DNA of 64,000 bases from Haberlea rhodopensis (taxonomy: Eukaryota; Streptophyta; Magnoliopsida; Lamiales; Gesneriaceae). Each line of letters starts with the position of its first letter. Position 1 is the stretch's first letter. The stretch is from contig CAJQUN010000015.1 of the NCBI GenBank assembly GCA_907163345.1, positions 10,758,886 through 10,822,885 of the forward strand, read 5' to 3'. Shown one piece after another: positions 24,108-36,329 of the stretch. Both the position numbers and the translations under genes were made by a program. The notes beneath the pieces are model-generated. The model saw nothing but the letters and a program-made list of their open reading frames with translations. It had not been told where the DNA came from and did not search any database.

Positions 24108-24583
24108 CATTGGCTCGTGTGAAAACCCAGCTTCTCAAGATTCTCAATATATCCAATCATCTTCAGTACATGAGTTCCAACAAGGCTTTCTTCTACCATT
24201 CTGCACTGGAATAACGCTCTAGAGACATCATACCTCTCTTGTCTAGCTTGTTGTTGGTAGAGTTGCTTTAAGTGCTCGATCGTATCTAACGCCTCCATTT
24301 CCTCATGTTGCTTCTGAAGCTCAGAGTTCATGGTGGCAAGCATAAGGCAACCAACATCAAGTGCGTCATTTTGATGCTTCTTGTAAGCATCCTTATCGGC
24401 TTTAGAGGCCGTCACGGGAGGTTCCTCAACAGGTAAGGGTTCCTCTAGGACATATTATTTTTTCTCTTGTTTGAGGACAATCCTCAAATTCCTATACCAG
24501 TGTAGGAAATTAGTCCCATTCAGTTTGTCCTTCTCAAGGACCGATCGCAATGACAGTGTGCTAGTTACGTTGTTTGATGCCAT
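24108..24583 (-). pseudogene. Ty1/copia gag fragment
   Basis: The minus-strand ATG is at 24583. The protein reads through a typical copia gag (DUF4219/UBN2 type): LRSVLEKDKLNGTNFLHWY near the start, LMLATMNSELQ in the middle, MIGYIENLEKLGF near the end. A TAA follows VLKQEKK at about residue 44, and the frame reopens to about 24125, where it runs into the truncated H-type LTR. Gag would build the particle; only about the first half remains. Confidence 0.85.
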
Positions 24584-26203
24584 GGATATCTACAATATAA
24601 ATATGCAAAATAAGTTTATGATTTTAATCATTTAATAAGGTCTTATATTAAATGACACTCCCAGTATTTTGTTTAAAATTATCAACCCTAGAAACCTTAG
24701 TGGGCCAAGATCCATATTTCACCTAATCCTGAGTTAGCTTTGGCTAATCACCCAAGACTCGGTTATTTAGGTAGACAAACTTTGTCAATTACATCACATG
24801 TAAATCTTGGACGGTTGGACGAGCAACACTTTGTTCAAATTCATTTAATGAATTATTATCCAACCCCATGCCTCTAGGTTCCCAATCCTATTGAGATAAC
24901 CTAGTTAAGTCGGACCCAATTTAAAGTAAAACGGATATCACTTGTATCCTTTCGCGCCTTACCAAGATTGTCACGGTGCTTCGCTCTGGCAAACTCACAC
25001 ATGTTTACTCGAAGTCTTGACGAGTACTTTTAATTTTGGAAGGCATCTAAAACTTAAATTATTAGATGGATTTATTGATCTCATGATTTTATTGATAATT
25101 AAAAATATGTCTGGTACATATACGCATATACATATCTACATATATGTATAACAATCATCAATATAAACATATAAGATAAACATGCATCACATACATCAAC
25201 TTAAATAAAACGTGACATGGTTATAGCCCTCACTAAAGATTTTCTCAAGCCAATGAGAAAATCCTAAAAGGTCAACCTAAGGTAACTTCTCCAAGCACCT
25301 CTTTGGCTCCCTTTTGTGAATGGCTTCCTCATCCCGGCACCTTGGTCCATCTTCATTGATCTCCATCAACAAAATAAACTATACTATATAACAATTACAT
25401 GATATAGAGAATTCCTTAAGTTACATTCGAGGGGAACATAGGGGAGGGATAACATTAAGGAAAAATAGAGAAGGCACGGACACGCAGGCCGTATAAAATT
25501 ACAAACATTCACAAAATCCTATGTAATAGGTCATAGGGCTATAACCATGCACCATGCTCAAACAACACATAAAACATGCTATAACAATTAATGAATTAAA
25601 TTCTAAACATTTTAAAATTTAATTCTAGTTAAAAATTGTAAAATAAAATTTTGGAAAATTATCGTACGCTCGGGGCATCATATACCACGGAGACTCGGCG
25701 CGTCTCAAGCCATGGACTTTCTAACCCTAGCAAGCCCACGGTTGCAGCCATGTCTCGTACCAAGGGTTCGAAAACCCTAGCCCAACACACGGCCCAACCA
25801 TGCACGAGACTAGGGTTCGAAACCCTAGCCATGTGTGGCGGCGGCTTGACCTACTCGAGCCAAAAGGGTTCGAAACCCTAGCCACAAAGGCGGCGGCTCG
25901 ACATAAATGAGCCAAGGGTTCGAAACCCTAACCCTCTTGCCGCGGCTCGCCCCATGCTCGAGCCAAGGGTCCGAGACCCTAGCTTGCCTGCAGTGGCCGA
26001 GAGTTCACACTAGCCAATGGCTCGATTTTGTGTAAGTATGTATCGTATACATCAATCCATCAATTATATCATATATAATATTGAGACGATTTCCACAAAA
26101 TCGATTATCACATATCATATATAAATCATACAGTTTCAAAGCATGCAAAAGATTCAAAACATGATTAAACAATTAATCACATATTTTCGATATGAGCTTT
26201 GAA
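24584..26203 (-). other. Copia 5' leader
   Basis: About 1.6 kb between primer site and gag ATG with no convincing frame. It is AT-rich except for the hairpin repeats at 25763-25983. A purine/pyrimidine-biased stretch lies around 25200-25500. Likely the long untranslated leader of this copia family. Confidence 0.6.
25763..25983. repeat. Five GGGTTCGAAACCC palindromes, about 50-bp period
   Basis: Copies start at 25763, 25811, 25864, 25914 and 25965, each AGGGTTCGAAACCCT or close. In the fifth copy the stem changes on both sides (AGGGTC..GACCCT), so pairing is kept. Spacers share CGGCGGCTCGA-like sequence. Confidence 0.85.
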
Positions 26204-26219
26204 CCTGGCTCTGATACCA
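26204..26219 (-). other. Copia primer binding site, initiator-Met type
   Basis: On the minus strand TGGTATCAGAGCCAGG, one base after the LTR end at 26221; complementary to initiator Met tRNA. Confidence 0.85.
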
Positions 26220-26335
26220 CTGTTAGGAATCCGATCAAGCAATACGCAGCGGAAAATAAAAACTAGATTCCTACCAAGGACCTATACAAAGTAATCATAT
26301 CGAGATTGAATAGAATCATACCCTTGTAGCGTGTT

Positions 26336-27836
26336 TGGTAGCGTTTATCGTGTACGCCCAAATTAACCCTTCTTCAGTTAATGACAAAAAATATGTAGTA
26401 GTGGAAGTAGGGATCGATCTCACAGGGAAGGTAAATGTATTTTGTGCCAAAAGCGAATAGTAACAAGGGGGTTTTAGGATGAATGATTACTACTAAGCAA
26501 ATTCTAAAATTAAACTAATTAACGAGATTACTAAGATGATTAAACTTATGAGAGTGAAGCGATTCTTGGTTTCCAGGTAACCGTACTTTTGGAAAATTAT
26601 CTTTTAGTCATCAAATCAAAACATTCGAATTCTTTCAATTATCTATTGATTGGAAATTCAATTCCTACTCATCTTATTCGTAGTCAAAGAGAAAACAGCA
26701 TTCAATTCAACCCTTACCAAATCTCTAATCACCACTACAGCCGTTAATGATTAAATCAATGATAGTTTCAAAACTAATGAGTTCGATAAATCTAATCAAT
26801 GAAAACTACAGCCGTTAAAATTGATTATTCAACCTTTTCTCCTAAGAATTCAATAACACATACAGCCAGTTAATTATTGATCTTAGTTGTTTCTCAACAA
26901 ACTATCGATTATGCAATTGAATATTAGGTGATCGGTCTAATACACAAACACAACAATCATGGAATTCGAAAACTGAGAAACGAATTGAAATCGAAATAAA
27001 ATTCAACAATCAAACCAAATTTTCATAAAAGGTTCAATTCCAAAAGCAGGTATCCCTTCAACCAAGAATCGAAGAGTCTTAGCCTAGCATAATTAAATCT
27101 AAAAACAATAAAAATTCAATGGAAAACATTAAATAAATAAAGGAAAAGAAATTACTATTATAAATCACGATTCCGGCTTGTCAATTCCGGTTCCGTTCTT
27201 CGTTGTTCTTGAAGAAAACTTGAAAGCAAAATAACATAAAATCTCCAAAATATTCTAAAGTATGAAAAAACTATGAAAAACTGCTGCTAATGAGGCTTGT
27301 GTTCGAGTTTTTGGGTATGGAAGTGATAAATATGGGATACAATCTTTTAAACATGGTAAAAGACTCAATTTCCAAATTTCCGGACTCTTCGGCGATCGAT
27401 CGCCTTGAATGTGGCGATCGATCGCTGCATTATTTTTTTCGGAAAATTCATTGAGGCGATCGATCGCTATAAAGTGGCGATCGATCGCCGAGCTCCAGTA
27501 GACTTTGGCGATCGATCGCCACTTCTTCGCGATCGATCGCTGACTCTTCAAATTTGATGAAAATGTTTCTGTCCATAGGCGATCGATTTCCTCTTCCGGG
27601 CGATCGATTGCCACTTCCAAAATTATGTTTTTGCCCTTTTCTTGATCAACTTTGAGTCCTTGTCATGTCCATGTCTCTTCTTGGTCTTTACACATCATTT
27701 TTAGCTCGTTTTCTTCGATTGTACCTATAATTACACAAATATACGATTAGGTAGCATACGTATCAATTTATCTATCAAAACCTACCAAATCGTAGACAAT
27801 TAAGCACTCAAGATGTGTCTATTTCTAGTCACATCA
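26336..27836 (-). repeat. Element H 3' LTR
   Basis: 1501 bp, TGATGTGACTAG...CGCTACCA on the minus strand, nearly identical to 31799-33300. GATCGATC cluster at 27392-27612. Confidence 0.93.
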
Positions 27837-27875
27837 AACTCCCCCATACTTACTCTTTACTCGACCTCGAGTAAA
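27837..27875 (-). other. Element H terminal polypurine tract and hairpin
   Basis: On the minus strand the hairpin TTTACTCG-AGGT-CGAGTAAA (27856-27875) is followed by TATGGGGGAGTT at 27837-27848, touching the 3' LTR. Confidence 0.85.
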
Positions 27876-29083
27876 CAAACAAAACTACAATATTTTTGGT
27901 TGGCTCATAGGTTCATAACAAAGCAACTTGTCCTCACTTTAATGCCTCAACAATTTTAACATGCATAATAATGAACGGCGGTGAAAAGTTAACAGTGGAA
28001 CAAGTTCAATCCCTAAACATTTCGTACCCAACGAAGTAGTGAACGTGTGTGTGTGGTCATAAACAAGTGTTGTGTACAAATTATAGATTCAAAATATGCA
28101 AAGCCATGATAGTTCAAGTCATACACTAACACAAGTATAAGCTCACTTGCACACTCTTCTCCACTATCTTAGCTACTTTGCAAACACAAATCAAGTAGGT
28201 CTTTATTAGCTTGTAGCTTGGCCTAGGTATTGGCTTATGAAAGAAAGGGTAAGGATATTCAAACGAGAGAGTATGATGAAATGCACACTAAAAGCTTCTC
28301 TTCTTGTATGAATTTTTCAACTTCGTTCTTTTTCACAAGGTTTATTTCAACACTTTTCTTCTTTTGTGCCTTGGCTCCCCTTGGAGTCATATTTTTATCT
28401 ATTTTTTTCAAGGCATCCCTTTTTCTTTCATGCATTACATTCTTTTGACAATTAAGCTCATAAACATACTTCAACGATTCCCAAGTGCATTCGAATGAAA
28501 TACATCATACTCCCTTAAAAGGTATGGATTAAAATCACATTTAGGCTTAAAGGGTAGGATGATAAGCTAGTCAAGAAATGTTGAATGGGGGTCTTTAGTA
28601 TGCTTAGCATACTACCATTCTTTTACATTTAAGGCTCAAAATAAGTACTAGAGAATGATTTTGTTTACATGGTAGGCTTGAAAGGCTCAAACGCATCAAA
28701 GATTGCCTATATCACTTCCATGTTTGCAAGTAGTCTAGACATACGCCTCAAAGAGTATGTAGTTAAGTTCTAGCATGTATTAGAGACTTCTTAAGACTAT
28801 CACAAAGTTCACACAATCTTCACTAAGTTATGCACACTTCACAAGTCATGACAATAATGTGCTCAAAATATTCAACTTACTAAGTCAAAGTAAACTTTGC
28901 ATTAGAGTTCAAAGTGTTCCAAGGTTAACAATTCACCTATGTTCAAAAGCATGCATGATATCAATTAGGTTTCATCATGGGCTAGTGATTCTAAGCATGT
29001 GTTCATTACTAACTATGAGCTCAAGATTTTAAATTTTTAGATTTTTTTGTATTTTTGCAATAAGAAAAACAATAACACACTAC
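27876..29083 (-). other. Element H 3' non-coding domain
   Basis: About 1.2 kb without a convincing coding frame, between two polypurine tracts. Its layout matches 59839-61079 of element I: a conserved nested hairpin (28583-28620) lies about 0.5 kb after the first tract and 0.74 kb before the second. On the minus strand both run through an AAAGAATGGTA...GACCCCCATTC block and a GGGAGTATgATg block. Confidence 0.7.
28583..28620 (-). other. Nested hairpin in element H 3' domain
   Basis: Outer arms GAATGG/CCATTC (28583-28588 and 28615-28620) enclose an 8-bp inner stem TAGTATGC/GCATACTA (28596-28603 and 28607-28614) with a 3-base loop. Counterpart in element I at 60349-60386 with a different inner stem. 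Confidence 0.75.
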
Positions 29084-29128
29084 TAATCCCTCCCCCATAC
29101 TTAAATCTTACATTGTCCCCAATGTAAG
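29084..29128 (-). other. Element H internal polypurine tract with hairpin
   Basis: Minus-strand hairpin CTTACATTG-GGGA-CAATGTAAG (29107-29128), then GTATGGGGGAGGGATTA (29084-29100). Nearly the same module as the terminal tract; may serve as a second plus-strand priming site. Confidence 0.65.
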
Positions 29129-29195
29129 GCAAAAGACAAGAGAAAAGAAAAGTCTAACTAATAAAGCAATAAAAAATAAAAGAAAGGGAAACTAA

Positions 29196-29255
29196 CTCCC
29201 CTTGGGTTGCCTCCCAAGCAGCGCCTCTGTTTAACGTCGGTGGCCCGACGCTATC
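29196..29255 (-). other. Conserved post-gag motif
   Basis: On the minus strand an ACGTTAAACAGAGGCGCTGC block, followed by TTGGGAGGCAACCCAAGG. I recall very similar blocks (ACGTTAAAC..GCGCTT..TTGGGAGGCAACCCA) in many plant gypsy elements. GGGAGGCAACCC can itself form a small hairpin. Function unknown. Confidence 0.45.
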
Positions 29256-29260
29256 CCCTG

Positions 29261-30502
29261 TCAAGGTGATTGATGTAGTGTTGCTCTATCCTTCCTTAAC
29301 CACCTCAATATCTTCTTCACTCCTCGGTATTTCGGCTTGTTGCCCTTTGAGTGGTCGTCCTCAGTCTTTACTCCTTCACCACTTGATTGACATGGTCGAT
29401 CCGGAGGGTGCTTCTTTCCAACGGGACGATCCTGCAAGTGAGACATAAGAGGATCAGAAGTATCGTGATTAGACAGAGTAGCAATCATATGAACAGTAGG
29501 AAAAGAGCTCGAATCTATACCTCGCTTATCGTTAAGGCCATCAGTAGCCTTTTCCATTTCCCACAACTCATCATTATCAAAATCAGAATCATAGTCGTCA
29601 TGTACATCAATTGCATAACTAGAATGCTCAAGAGGTTTAATGGGTTCATACATGTTGAATTTTTCAATTTCACCATTAGACTCCATGGTTATCAAACCGC
29701 TATTCATATTGATTATTGAGTTTGATGATTTCAAGACTGGTCTTCCTAAAATAATTAGACTAGAATGATCACCATTTCTCATGTCAGTTGTGAAGACCAA
29801 ATTCTTTACATGCACAACTACGTCCTCTATTATCCCTTTAGGTATGACCGTGGATTTATCAGCTAAGTGAATAACTGCGCTATTCCTTTTTAAAGGTCCC
29901 ATTTTCAGTTGAGAGTACATTGAGTAAGGCATGACATTTATGGATGGTCCTAAGTCGAGCATAGTCTTCTCAATCCTAATCGCACTAATCTCACATGGGA
30001 TAAAGAACATACCTGTATCCTTGCATTTAATGGGGATGCTTCTTTGGTTATCCACCGAAACATTGTCATTGAGCTCGACCTTGGGCTGTCCTTTGTATTC
30101 CTTGCTTTGATCCTCTTTCGCGGTCTCATGCAATGGGGCTTGCTCTTTGCAGCGTGGACTCATCTCGTAGAGCCCTTTGAGTCCGGCACCTTTCCTATTG
30201 TCCTTCAATGCTTGGGGGAAAGGGGGTGGTTCTTTATATTCAGAAAGTTTGGGGTATTTACCTCGTGGTTCCTCCCCTTGCATTGACTCTTCAACATCTG
30301 TCTCTGTCTCCGTCATCTCTTCTTTTTGGGGTGGTGTCAGTACCACCTTCTCTTCAGCTGCATCTTCATTCACATACACTGTGATAGCACTCACATTTTC
30401 CCGGGGGTTCATCTCTGGTTGTGACGGTAGTCCATTTGAAATCCTTGCTTCGATCTTGCTGATTGAAGTCGCCAATTGTCCCATCTGTGTGTCAAGCTCT
30501 GG
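29261..30502 (-). pseudogene. Element H protease domain (C-terminal part of gag-protease)
   Basis: Continues gag after a one-base frame change near 30500 (TQMGQLATSI is out of frame with SIQSL). About 410 residues. The retropepsin-like fold shows IPCEISAIRI, then DLGPSINVMP where Tat/Athila-type elements have DLGASINVMP: Ala after the D-x-G is Pro, likely harmful. IILGRPVL, the second conserved patch, is present. The acidic C-terminus (DDYDSDFDNDELWEME) ends at a stop at 29261. No RT follows. It would cut gag, if active. Confidence 0.85.
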
Positions 30503-31710
30503 ATGCTTGCCCTCGTCTCCTGTTGAAATTGTAAGCTATTTTCAGCAATAATTTTAATGCTATGTTCTAACCTGTCAGAAGGAAGGTGCGCTGGCGGTGG
30601 TGGAGGCCTCTGGTATGGCGGTCTGTAGGGTTGAGGTTGGTGCATCTACGGGTTCCCATAGCCTTGGTTCGGATGGTCCCTCCACCCTTGATTGTAGTTG
30701 TTTGGTGGATGGTCATAATTCCTTTGTGGGGGGCCTGGGAATCCTCCTGCAGCATTTACGTTCTCCGTGGTTGTCTCTTGTAGTGAGGGGCATGCGTCTG
30801 TGGAATGGTTCATAGCCAGACAGATTCCACACGGCTTTGTCTTTCCTACATTTCCACCTGCCATACCACGCACAAGAAAAGTGAGGTCTATCAGTTGTTG
30901 TTCTAAGTTTGATACGTTTACCTCTTTTCTTTGCGGTTGTCCATGGCGCACAGATCCGAATTGTTGGGAGTTGGCCGCCATGTTAGCTATCAACCTTCTA
31001 GCTTCCTCCGCTGTTTTATCTACAAATGCTCCTCCGCTTGCCGCATCCACTAAATTCATGTCAGAAGAAAGTAAACCTTCATAAAAGTATTGGATGAGAA
31101 GGTGTTCACTTATCTGGTGTTGTGGACAACTTGCGCACAACTTCTTGAATCTCTCCCAGTACTCGTGTAGTGATTCCTCGTAGAGCTGCTTCACACCATA
31201 TATCTCCTTCCTCAAGTTCGTTGCCCTTGAAGCTGGGAAGTACTTTTCTAGGAATACTCTTTGTAAGTCAGTCCATGTGGTAATCGATCCGGATGGTAAG
31301 TAGAAGAGCCAGTCTTTTGCAGCGTCCTTTAGAGAAAATGGGAACGCTCTTAGCTTTATTTGATCCTCAGTGATTCCGGTCGGCTTCATGGTAGTGCACA
31401 CCACGTGGAACTCCATCAGATGCTTATGTGGGTTCTCTCCTGCAAGACCATGAAAAGCTGGCAATAAGTGAATTAAACCAGATTTAAGTTCGAAATTTAC
31501 GTTATTGGCCAGAGCAGGGAAACTGATGCAGAGCGGTTGTTGATCCAAGTTAGGATTCGCCAACTGCCTCAAGCTTTGATTTGCAGCCATGTTGTTCCTT
31601 TCTTCCTCTTCAAGCAGCCTTGCTTCTCTCCTTCTCTGATGTAGCGTCCTTTCAATCTCAGGATCGTAGTGAAAGTTATCTTCGTGATTGAACGATCCAC
31701 CTGTACTCAT
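30503..31710 (-). pseudogene. Element H gag
   Basis: ATG at 31710 (MSTGGSF). Gag domain with FPFSLKDAAKDWL, GSITTW, FLEKYFPA and YFYEGLL; a CCHC knuckle CGICLAMNHSTDAC at about residue 305. A TAG at 30646 follows GYGNP, then the frame stays open (proline-rich, YRPPYQRPPPPPAHLP) to the frameshift near 30500. It shares FPFSL, GSITTW and DAASGG with the gag of element I but is clearly a different family. The product would coat the RNA genome. Confidence 0.88.
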
Positions 31711-31775
31711 TAACAAACCAAAGTAGTGATGCGGGATAAAAATAAAAAAAAAATCGACACAAATAAATGTTGCCT

Positions 31776-31793
31776 TCCCCGGCAACGGCGCCA
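31776..31793 (-). other. Element H primer binding site, Asp-tRNA type
   Basis: Minus strand TGGCGCCGTTGCCGGGGA, 18 bases complementary to the end of plant tRNA-Asp as I recall it, five bases after the 5' LTR. Confidence 0.85.
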
Positions 31794-31798
31794 AAATT

Positions 31799-33300
31799 TG
31801 GTAGCGTTTATCGTGTACGCCCAAATTAACCCTTCTTCAGTTAATGACAAAAAAAAATGTAGTAGTGGAAGTAGGGATCGATCTCACAGGGAAGGTAAAT
31901 TTATTTTGTGCCAAAAGCGAATAGTAACAAGGGGGTTTTAGGATGAATGATTACTACTAAGCAAATTCTCAAATTAAACTAATTAACGAGATTACTAAGA
32001 TGATTAAACTTATGAGAGTGAAGCGATTCTTGGTTTCCAGGTAACCGTACTTTTGGAAAATTATCTTTTAGCCATCAAATCAAAACATTCGAATTCTTTC
32101 AATTATCTATCGATTGGAAATTCAATTCCTACTCATCTTATTCGTAGTCAAAGAGAAAACAGCATTCAATTCAACCCTTACCAAATCTCTAATCACCACT
32201 ACAGCCGTTAATGATTAAATCAATGATAGTTTCAAAACTAATGAGTTCGATAAATCTAATCAATGAAAACTACAGCCGTTAAAATTGATTATTCAACCGT
32301 TTCTCCTAAGAATTCAATAACACCTACAGCCGGTTAATTATTGATCTTAGTTGTTTCTTAATAAACTATCGATTATGCAATTGAATATTAGGTGATCGGT
32401 CTAATACACAAACACAACAATCATGGAATTCGAAAACTGAGAAACGAATTGAAATCAAAATAAAATTCAACAATCAAACCAAATTTTCATAAAAGGTTCA
32501 ATTCCAAAAGCAGGTATCCCTTCAACCAAGAATCGAAGAGTTTTAGCCTAGCATAATTAAATCTAAAAACAATAAAAATTCAATGGAAAACATTAAATAA
32601 ATAAAGGAAAAGAAATTACTATTATAAATCACGATTCGGCTTGTCAATTCCGGTTCCGTTCTTCATTGTTCTTGAAGAAAACTTGAAAGCAAAATAACCT
32701 AAAATCTCCAAAATATTCTAAAGTATGAAAAAACTATGAAAAACTGCTGCTAATGAGGCTTGTGTTCGAGTTTTTGGGTATGAAAGTGATAAATATGGGA
32801 TACAATCTTTTAAACATGATAAAAGACTCAATTTCCAAATTTTCGGACTCTTCGGCAATCGATCGCCTTGAATGTGGCGATCGATCGCTGCATTATTTTT
32901 TTTCGGAAAATTCATTGAGGCGATCGATCGCTATAAAGTGGCGATCGATCGCCGAGCTCCAGTAGACTTTGGCGATCGATCGCCACTTCTTCGCGATCGA
33001 TCGCTGACTCTTCAAATTTGATGAAAATGTTTCTGTCCATAGGCGATCGATTTCCTCTTCCGGGCGATCGATTGCCACTTCCAAAATTACGTTTTTGCCC
33101 TTTTCTTGATCAACTTTGAGTCCTTGTCATGTCCATGTCTCTTCTTGGTCTTTACACATCATTTTTAGCTCGTTTTCTTCGATTGTACCTATAATTACAC
33201 AAATATACGATTAGGTAGCATACATATCAATTTATCTATCAAAACCTACCAAATCGTAGACAATTAAGCACTCAAGATGTGTCTATTGCTAGTCACATCA
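31799..33300 (-). repeat. Element H 5' LTR
   Basis: 1502 bp, pairs with 26336-27836. GATCGATC cluster at 32852-33075. Promoter presumably lies here; I could not place a TATA box with confidence. Confidence 0.93.
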
Positions 33301-33672
33301 GTGTTTGAAGCAGATTCCTCGTTGCAACACCACGAGTCACGAACAAAGATTGCAATTTTGTCTCTACGGTATCCACACGATCAAATCGAAAATGGTGTTC
33401 AAGAACAAGTTGCTAGACTTGTTCTTAAACCGAAAAAAAAAACCACGGTTCAAAACCGATCGACGACGGGCGTAACCACTCCTATTCACGGCGGCGGCGG
33501 CCGTGAAATCGAGGGAGAGAGTGGCGGCGGAATTGGTGGCTTTTAGGTTATAAGAATCGTGTTGTCATCCATGACCTCCACTCAAACCTTATATACTATT
33601 ATATATCTAATACATGGATTAATTAAAGGCTTTCAAAAATCCATTTGGCCCATAACCAACATTTAATTAAAT

Positions 33673-33806
<134 letters not shown>

Positions 33807-34793
33807 TAAGACTCTTCTTAATTAAATTAATTCATACAATGAATTTTATCTCCCTTTATCGCTTTAATCTTTTGTGTGACCCGATAGGATCTTGCAATGT
33901 TGGCAGTGACTTAAAATCAAATTTTATGTCATAAGCAATGAGCAGTATCTAGCAACACATCAAGGCTACCCAAATTACAAGAATGTCATTGACTCAACAT
34001 AACCTACGGACTGTGATAATATTAACCATGTAACTTAATCCCTTTGTCCAATGTGTTTAGATTGAACACGGGTCATGGAATAGTCATACTCGTATATTCA
34101 ATCTTTTATTTCTTGATCCCCAAGAAGAACTAGAATAAACGAATAAGCTCGATATCACATATCGACTCATTCGAGTATGGCCATGCATTTTAGTCTTACT
34201 TTTTCAATGGCCCAAACACTTCTCCTGTTATATTGGAGGGACAAATCCTATCTTGATCACTCAACATCCCTCTACATAATTCGTGGTGTATCCAATGATT
34301 GTCTTTATAGTTTACCCTGTTACAGGTAACGTTTGACAATATCAAGATACATGACTCCTTATGTTGGGATCTCTGGTGATCTCAAGTCGTAAGGATTACA
34401 TACATTATTATCACTATGAGAATTGCTCATGACTTTCATATAACTATCCATGTAGCATTCTCATGGTGGGTTTGTCCAGTACATCGTTCTCTAACTTGCA
34501 CCCATGTGTTGATTTGATATCTCATATCTATGAACAATTCATCAATCAAAACATACTAGTCTCAATGCATTATCATTATCCCGATTCATGATAATACTTG
34601 ACTAGGGACAATCTTTAAGAACAATACAATATTATTCTAAGGACATTAACTTATATATTAATTCATATTACACAGATACTCGAATAATATATAATAATAA
34701 ATTGCCATTAATAAAACCATAATACATTGTATGTCATAAACAATCATCTAATGAGTTGTCTTAGGGCATATCCCAACAAATCTCCCACTTGCA

Positions 34794-35410
34794 CTAAGAC
34801 CAATCAGACATATACTTAATGCCTAGAGATCTAGTATGACGACCATGCTTCTGCTGTGATATTGGCTTCGTCAATGGGTCAGATACATTATCATCAGTTG
34901 GTACTTTGCATATTTTTACATCTCCTCTTTCAACCATTTCTCGAATGAAATGAAAGAGCCAAAGTATGTGCATGGATCTTTGGTGAGATCTAGGTTCCTT
35001 AGCCAATGCAATGGCTCCATTGTTGTCACAATAGAGTTCAATCGGATCTAGTATGCTAGGCATCACCCCAAGTTCAGAAATTAACCTCTTGATCCAAACA
35101 GCTTCCTTTGCCGCATCTGAGGCAGCAATCTATTCAGCTTCAGTTGTAGAATCGTCTACTGTCTCTTGCTTTGAACTCTTCCAGATCACAGTACCTCCAT
35201 TTAGGCTAAACACATATATCCTGATTGCGATCGGAAATCATCTTTGTCGGTTTGGAAGCTTGCATCAGTGTAACCCATTACATTGAGCTCTTCCTCACCT
35301 CCAAAAATAAGAATGTATTCTTAGTTCTTCTCAAGTACTTCAGGATATTCTTGACAGCAATCCAGTGCAACCTTTTTACCCTATGACTTTGGAACAACTC
35401 CAACAAGGCG
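34794..35410 (-). pseudogene. Ty1/copia pol end (RT C-terminus and RNase H)
   Basis: The minus strand reads HWIAVKNILKYLRRTKN, then after a frame change GYTDASFQTDKDDF, SGYVFSLNGG and VIWKSSKQETV; a TAG replaces a sense codon after STTEAE, and IELYCDNNGAIALAKEP and VPTDDNVSDPLTKP follow. These are copia RT/RNase H landmarks. 34779-34793 is the purine tract (GTGGGAGATT) before the LTR. The upstream part of pol is cut off at about 35410 by the G LTR. Confidence 0.88.
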
Positions 35411-36310
35411 ATTAAAGAGACGATCGAGAAGGAAGCAAGAGAAGGAGCGAGGATCTACAACCGGAGTCGACGCTGGGAGTTTATTCTTACTTTTAAACTT
35501 TAGTTTAGTTTAGTTTTGATTTTATCATGCTTGGATTGTTGCAAAACATGTTTGAGTATTGGTATTTATTTATGAGTATGAACTAAGTTTATTTATCGAG
35601 GCTAGGCGAAACCTTTGTTATGAACCTTCGATTTGATGATTTAATGATTGAATTCTTATAGTTCTTTGCGTATGTTTTATGTTCTTCATGCTTTTAGAGG
35701 ATTGATCACCTTTGAATGATGTTAGTATCGTAATTGAGATCGAGAGATGATTTTATGATACTGAATTAATAACTCATACCATGGATTTCAGACCGAGATC
35801 GAAAGATAACGTCAAATACATGCGTGATAGCCATAGATATCTAGTAATTGAAAGCTAGGAGTTTTCATGGATCTTATGCAACATTGAATTGTTAAATAAG
35901 TGAACGAGAGTTACTTACTGCAATTCGGTGTTAGGTTTAATATATCTCGAGATAGTGTATTAGATAAATTTGGAGAACTCGTCACCTTAGAAATATTTGA
36001 ATATTCAATCGAGAATTGTAGGGAATTGCATTGGTGAGCCAAAGTCTCGATAATCTTCTCTGGTGGATTTTTCTCGTTTACTTTGATTTACTTGGTTGGA
36101 TTAGTAGTTATTTTAATTAATTAGTAGTTTCATTGTTTAATAAATTTTAGTAGGTTAAATATAGTTAAAAGACATCTTATTTGGTACTTGCTTGTTAGTC
36201 CCTGTGGGTTCGACAATCCGTATCTTCCTATCTATACTAAAACTTGACACCGTGCACTTGCGGTCTAAAATCGCTAGATTGGAAATAATTGTTTAAAATA
36301 AAAGCGATCA
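35411..36310 (+). mobile_element. Truncated LTR of Tat-like element G
   Basis: Resembles the I LTR in its second half: the GAAGGA..AAGAGAAGGAGCGAGG block, the series of 'gagatcgagagat' phrases near 35740-35800, and the end 'ccgtgcacttgcggt' then AGCGATCA at 36310. Start missing; left edge joins copia pol at about 35411 without a clear target duplication. Confidence 0.75.
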
Positions 36311-36316
36311 AGTTTT

Positions 36317-36329
36317 TGGCGCCGTTGCC
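36317..36329 (+). other. Element G primer site remnant, Asp-tRNA type
   Basis: TGGCGCCGTTGCC is the first 13 bases of the same primer site as in H and I. It is cut there, where E LTR sequence begins. Nothing else of G remains. Confidence 0.8.

Larger units (their letters stand above)
26336..33300 (-). mobile_element. Element H: gag-protease-only Ty3/gypsy element (Tat/Athila-like)
   Basis: LTRs 31799-33300 (5') and 26336-27836 (3'), flanked by perfect GTGTT (26331-26335 and 33301-33305). Asp-type primer site, gag and a protease-like domain, then a 1.25-kb non-coding domain and polypurine tract. There is no RT, RNase H or integrase, and the 4-kb interior leaves no room for them, so it depends on another element's enzymes. 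By eye about 23 differences between LTRs of 1.5 kb (about 1.5%): a recent insertion. Confidence 0.93.

Noticed and set aside
25763..25983. AAACCCTA/AGGGTT runs as interstitial telomere repeats
   Set aside because: The AAACCCTAG units are 50 bp apart and palindromic, not head-to-tail 7-mers.
33277..33546. 89-codon frame with Gly-rich end
   Set aside because: Spans the edge of element H and the copia LTR across a target duplication, so it is a chance fusion.
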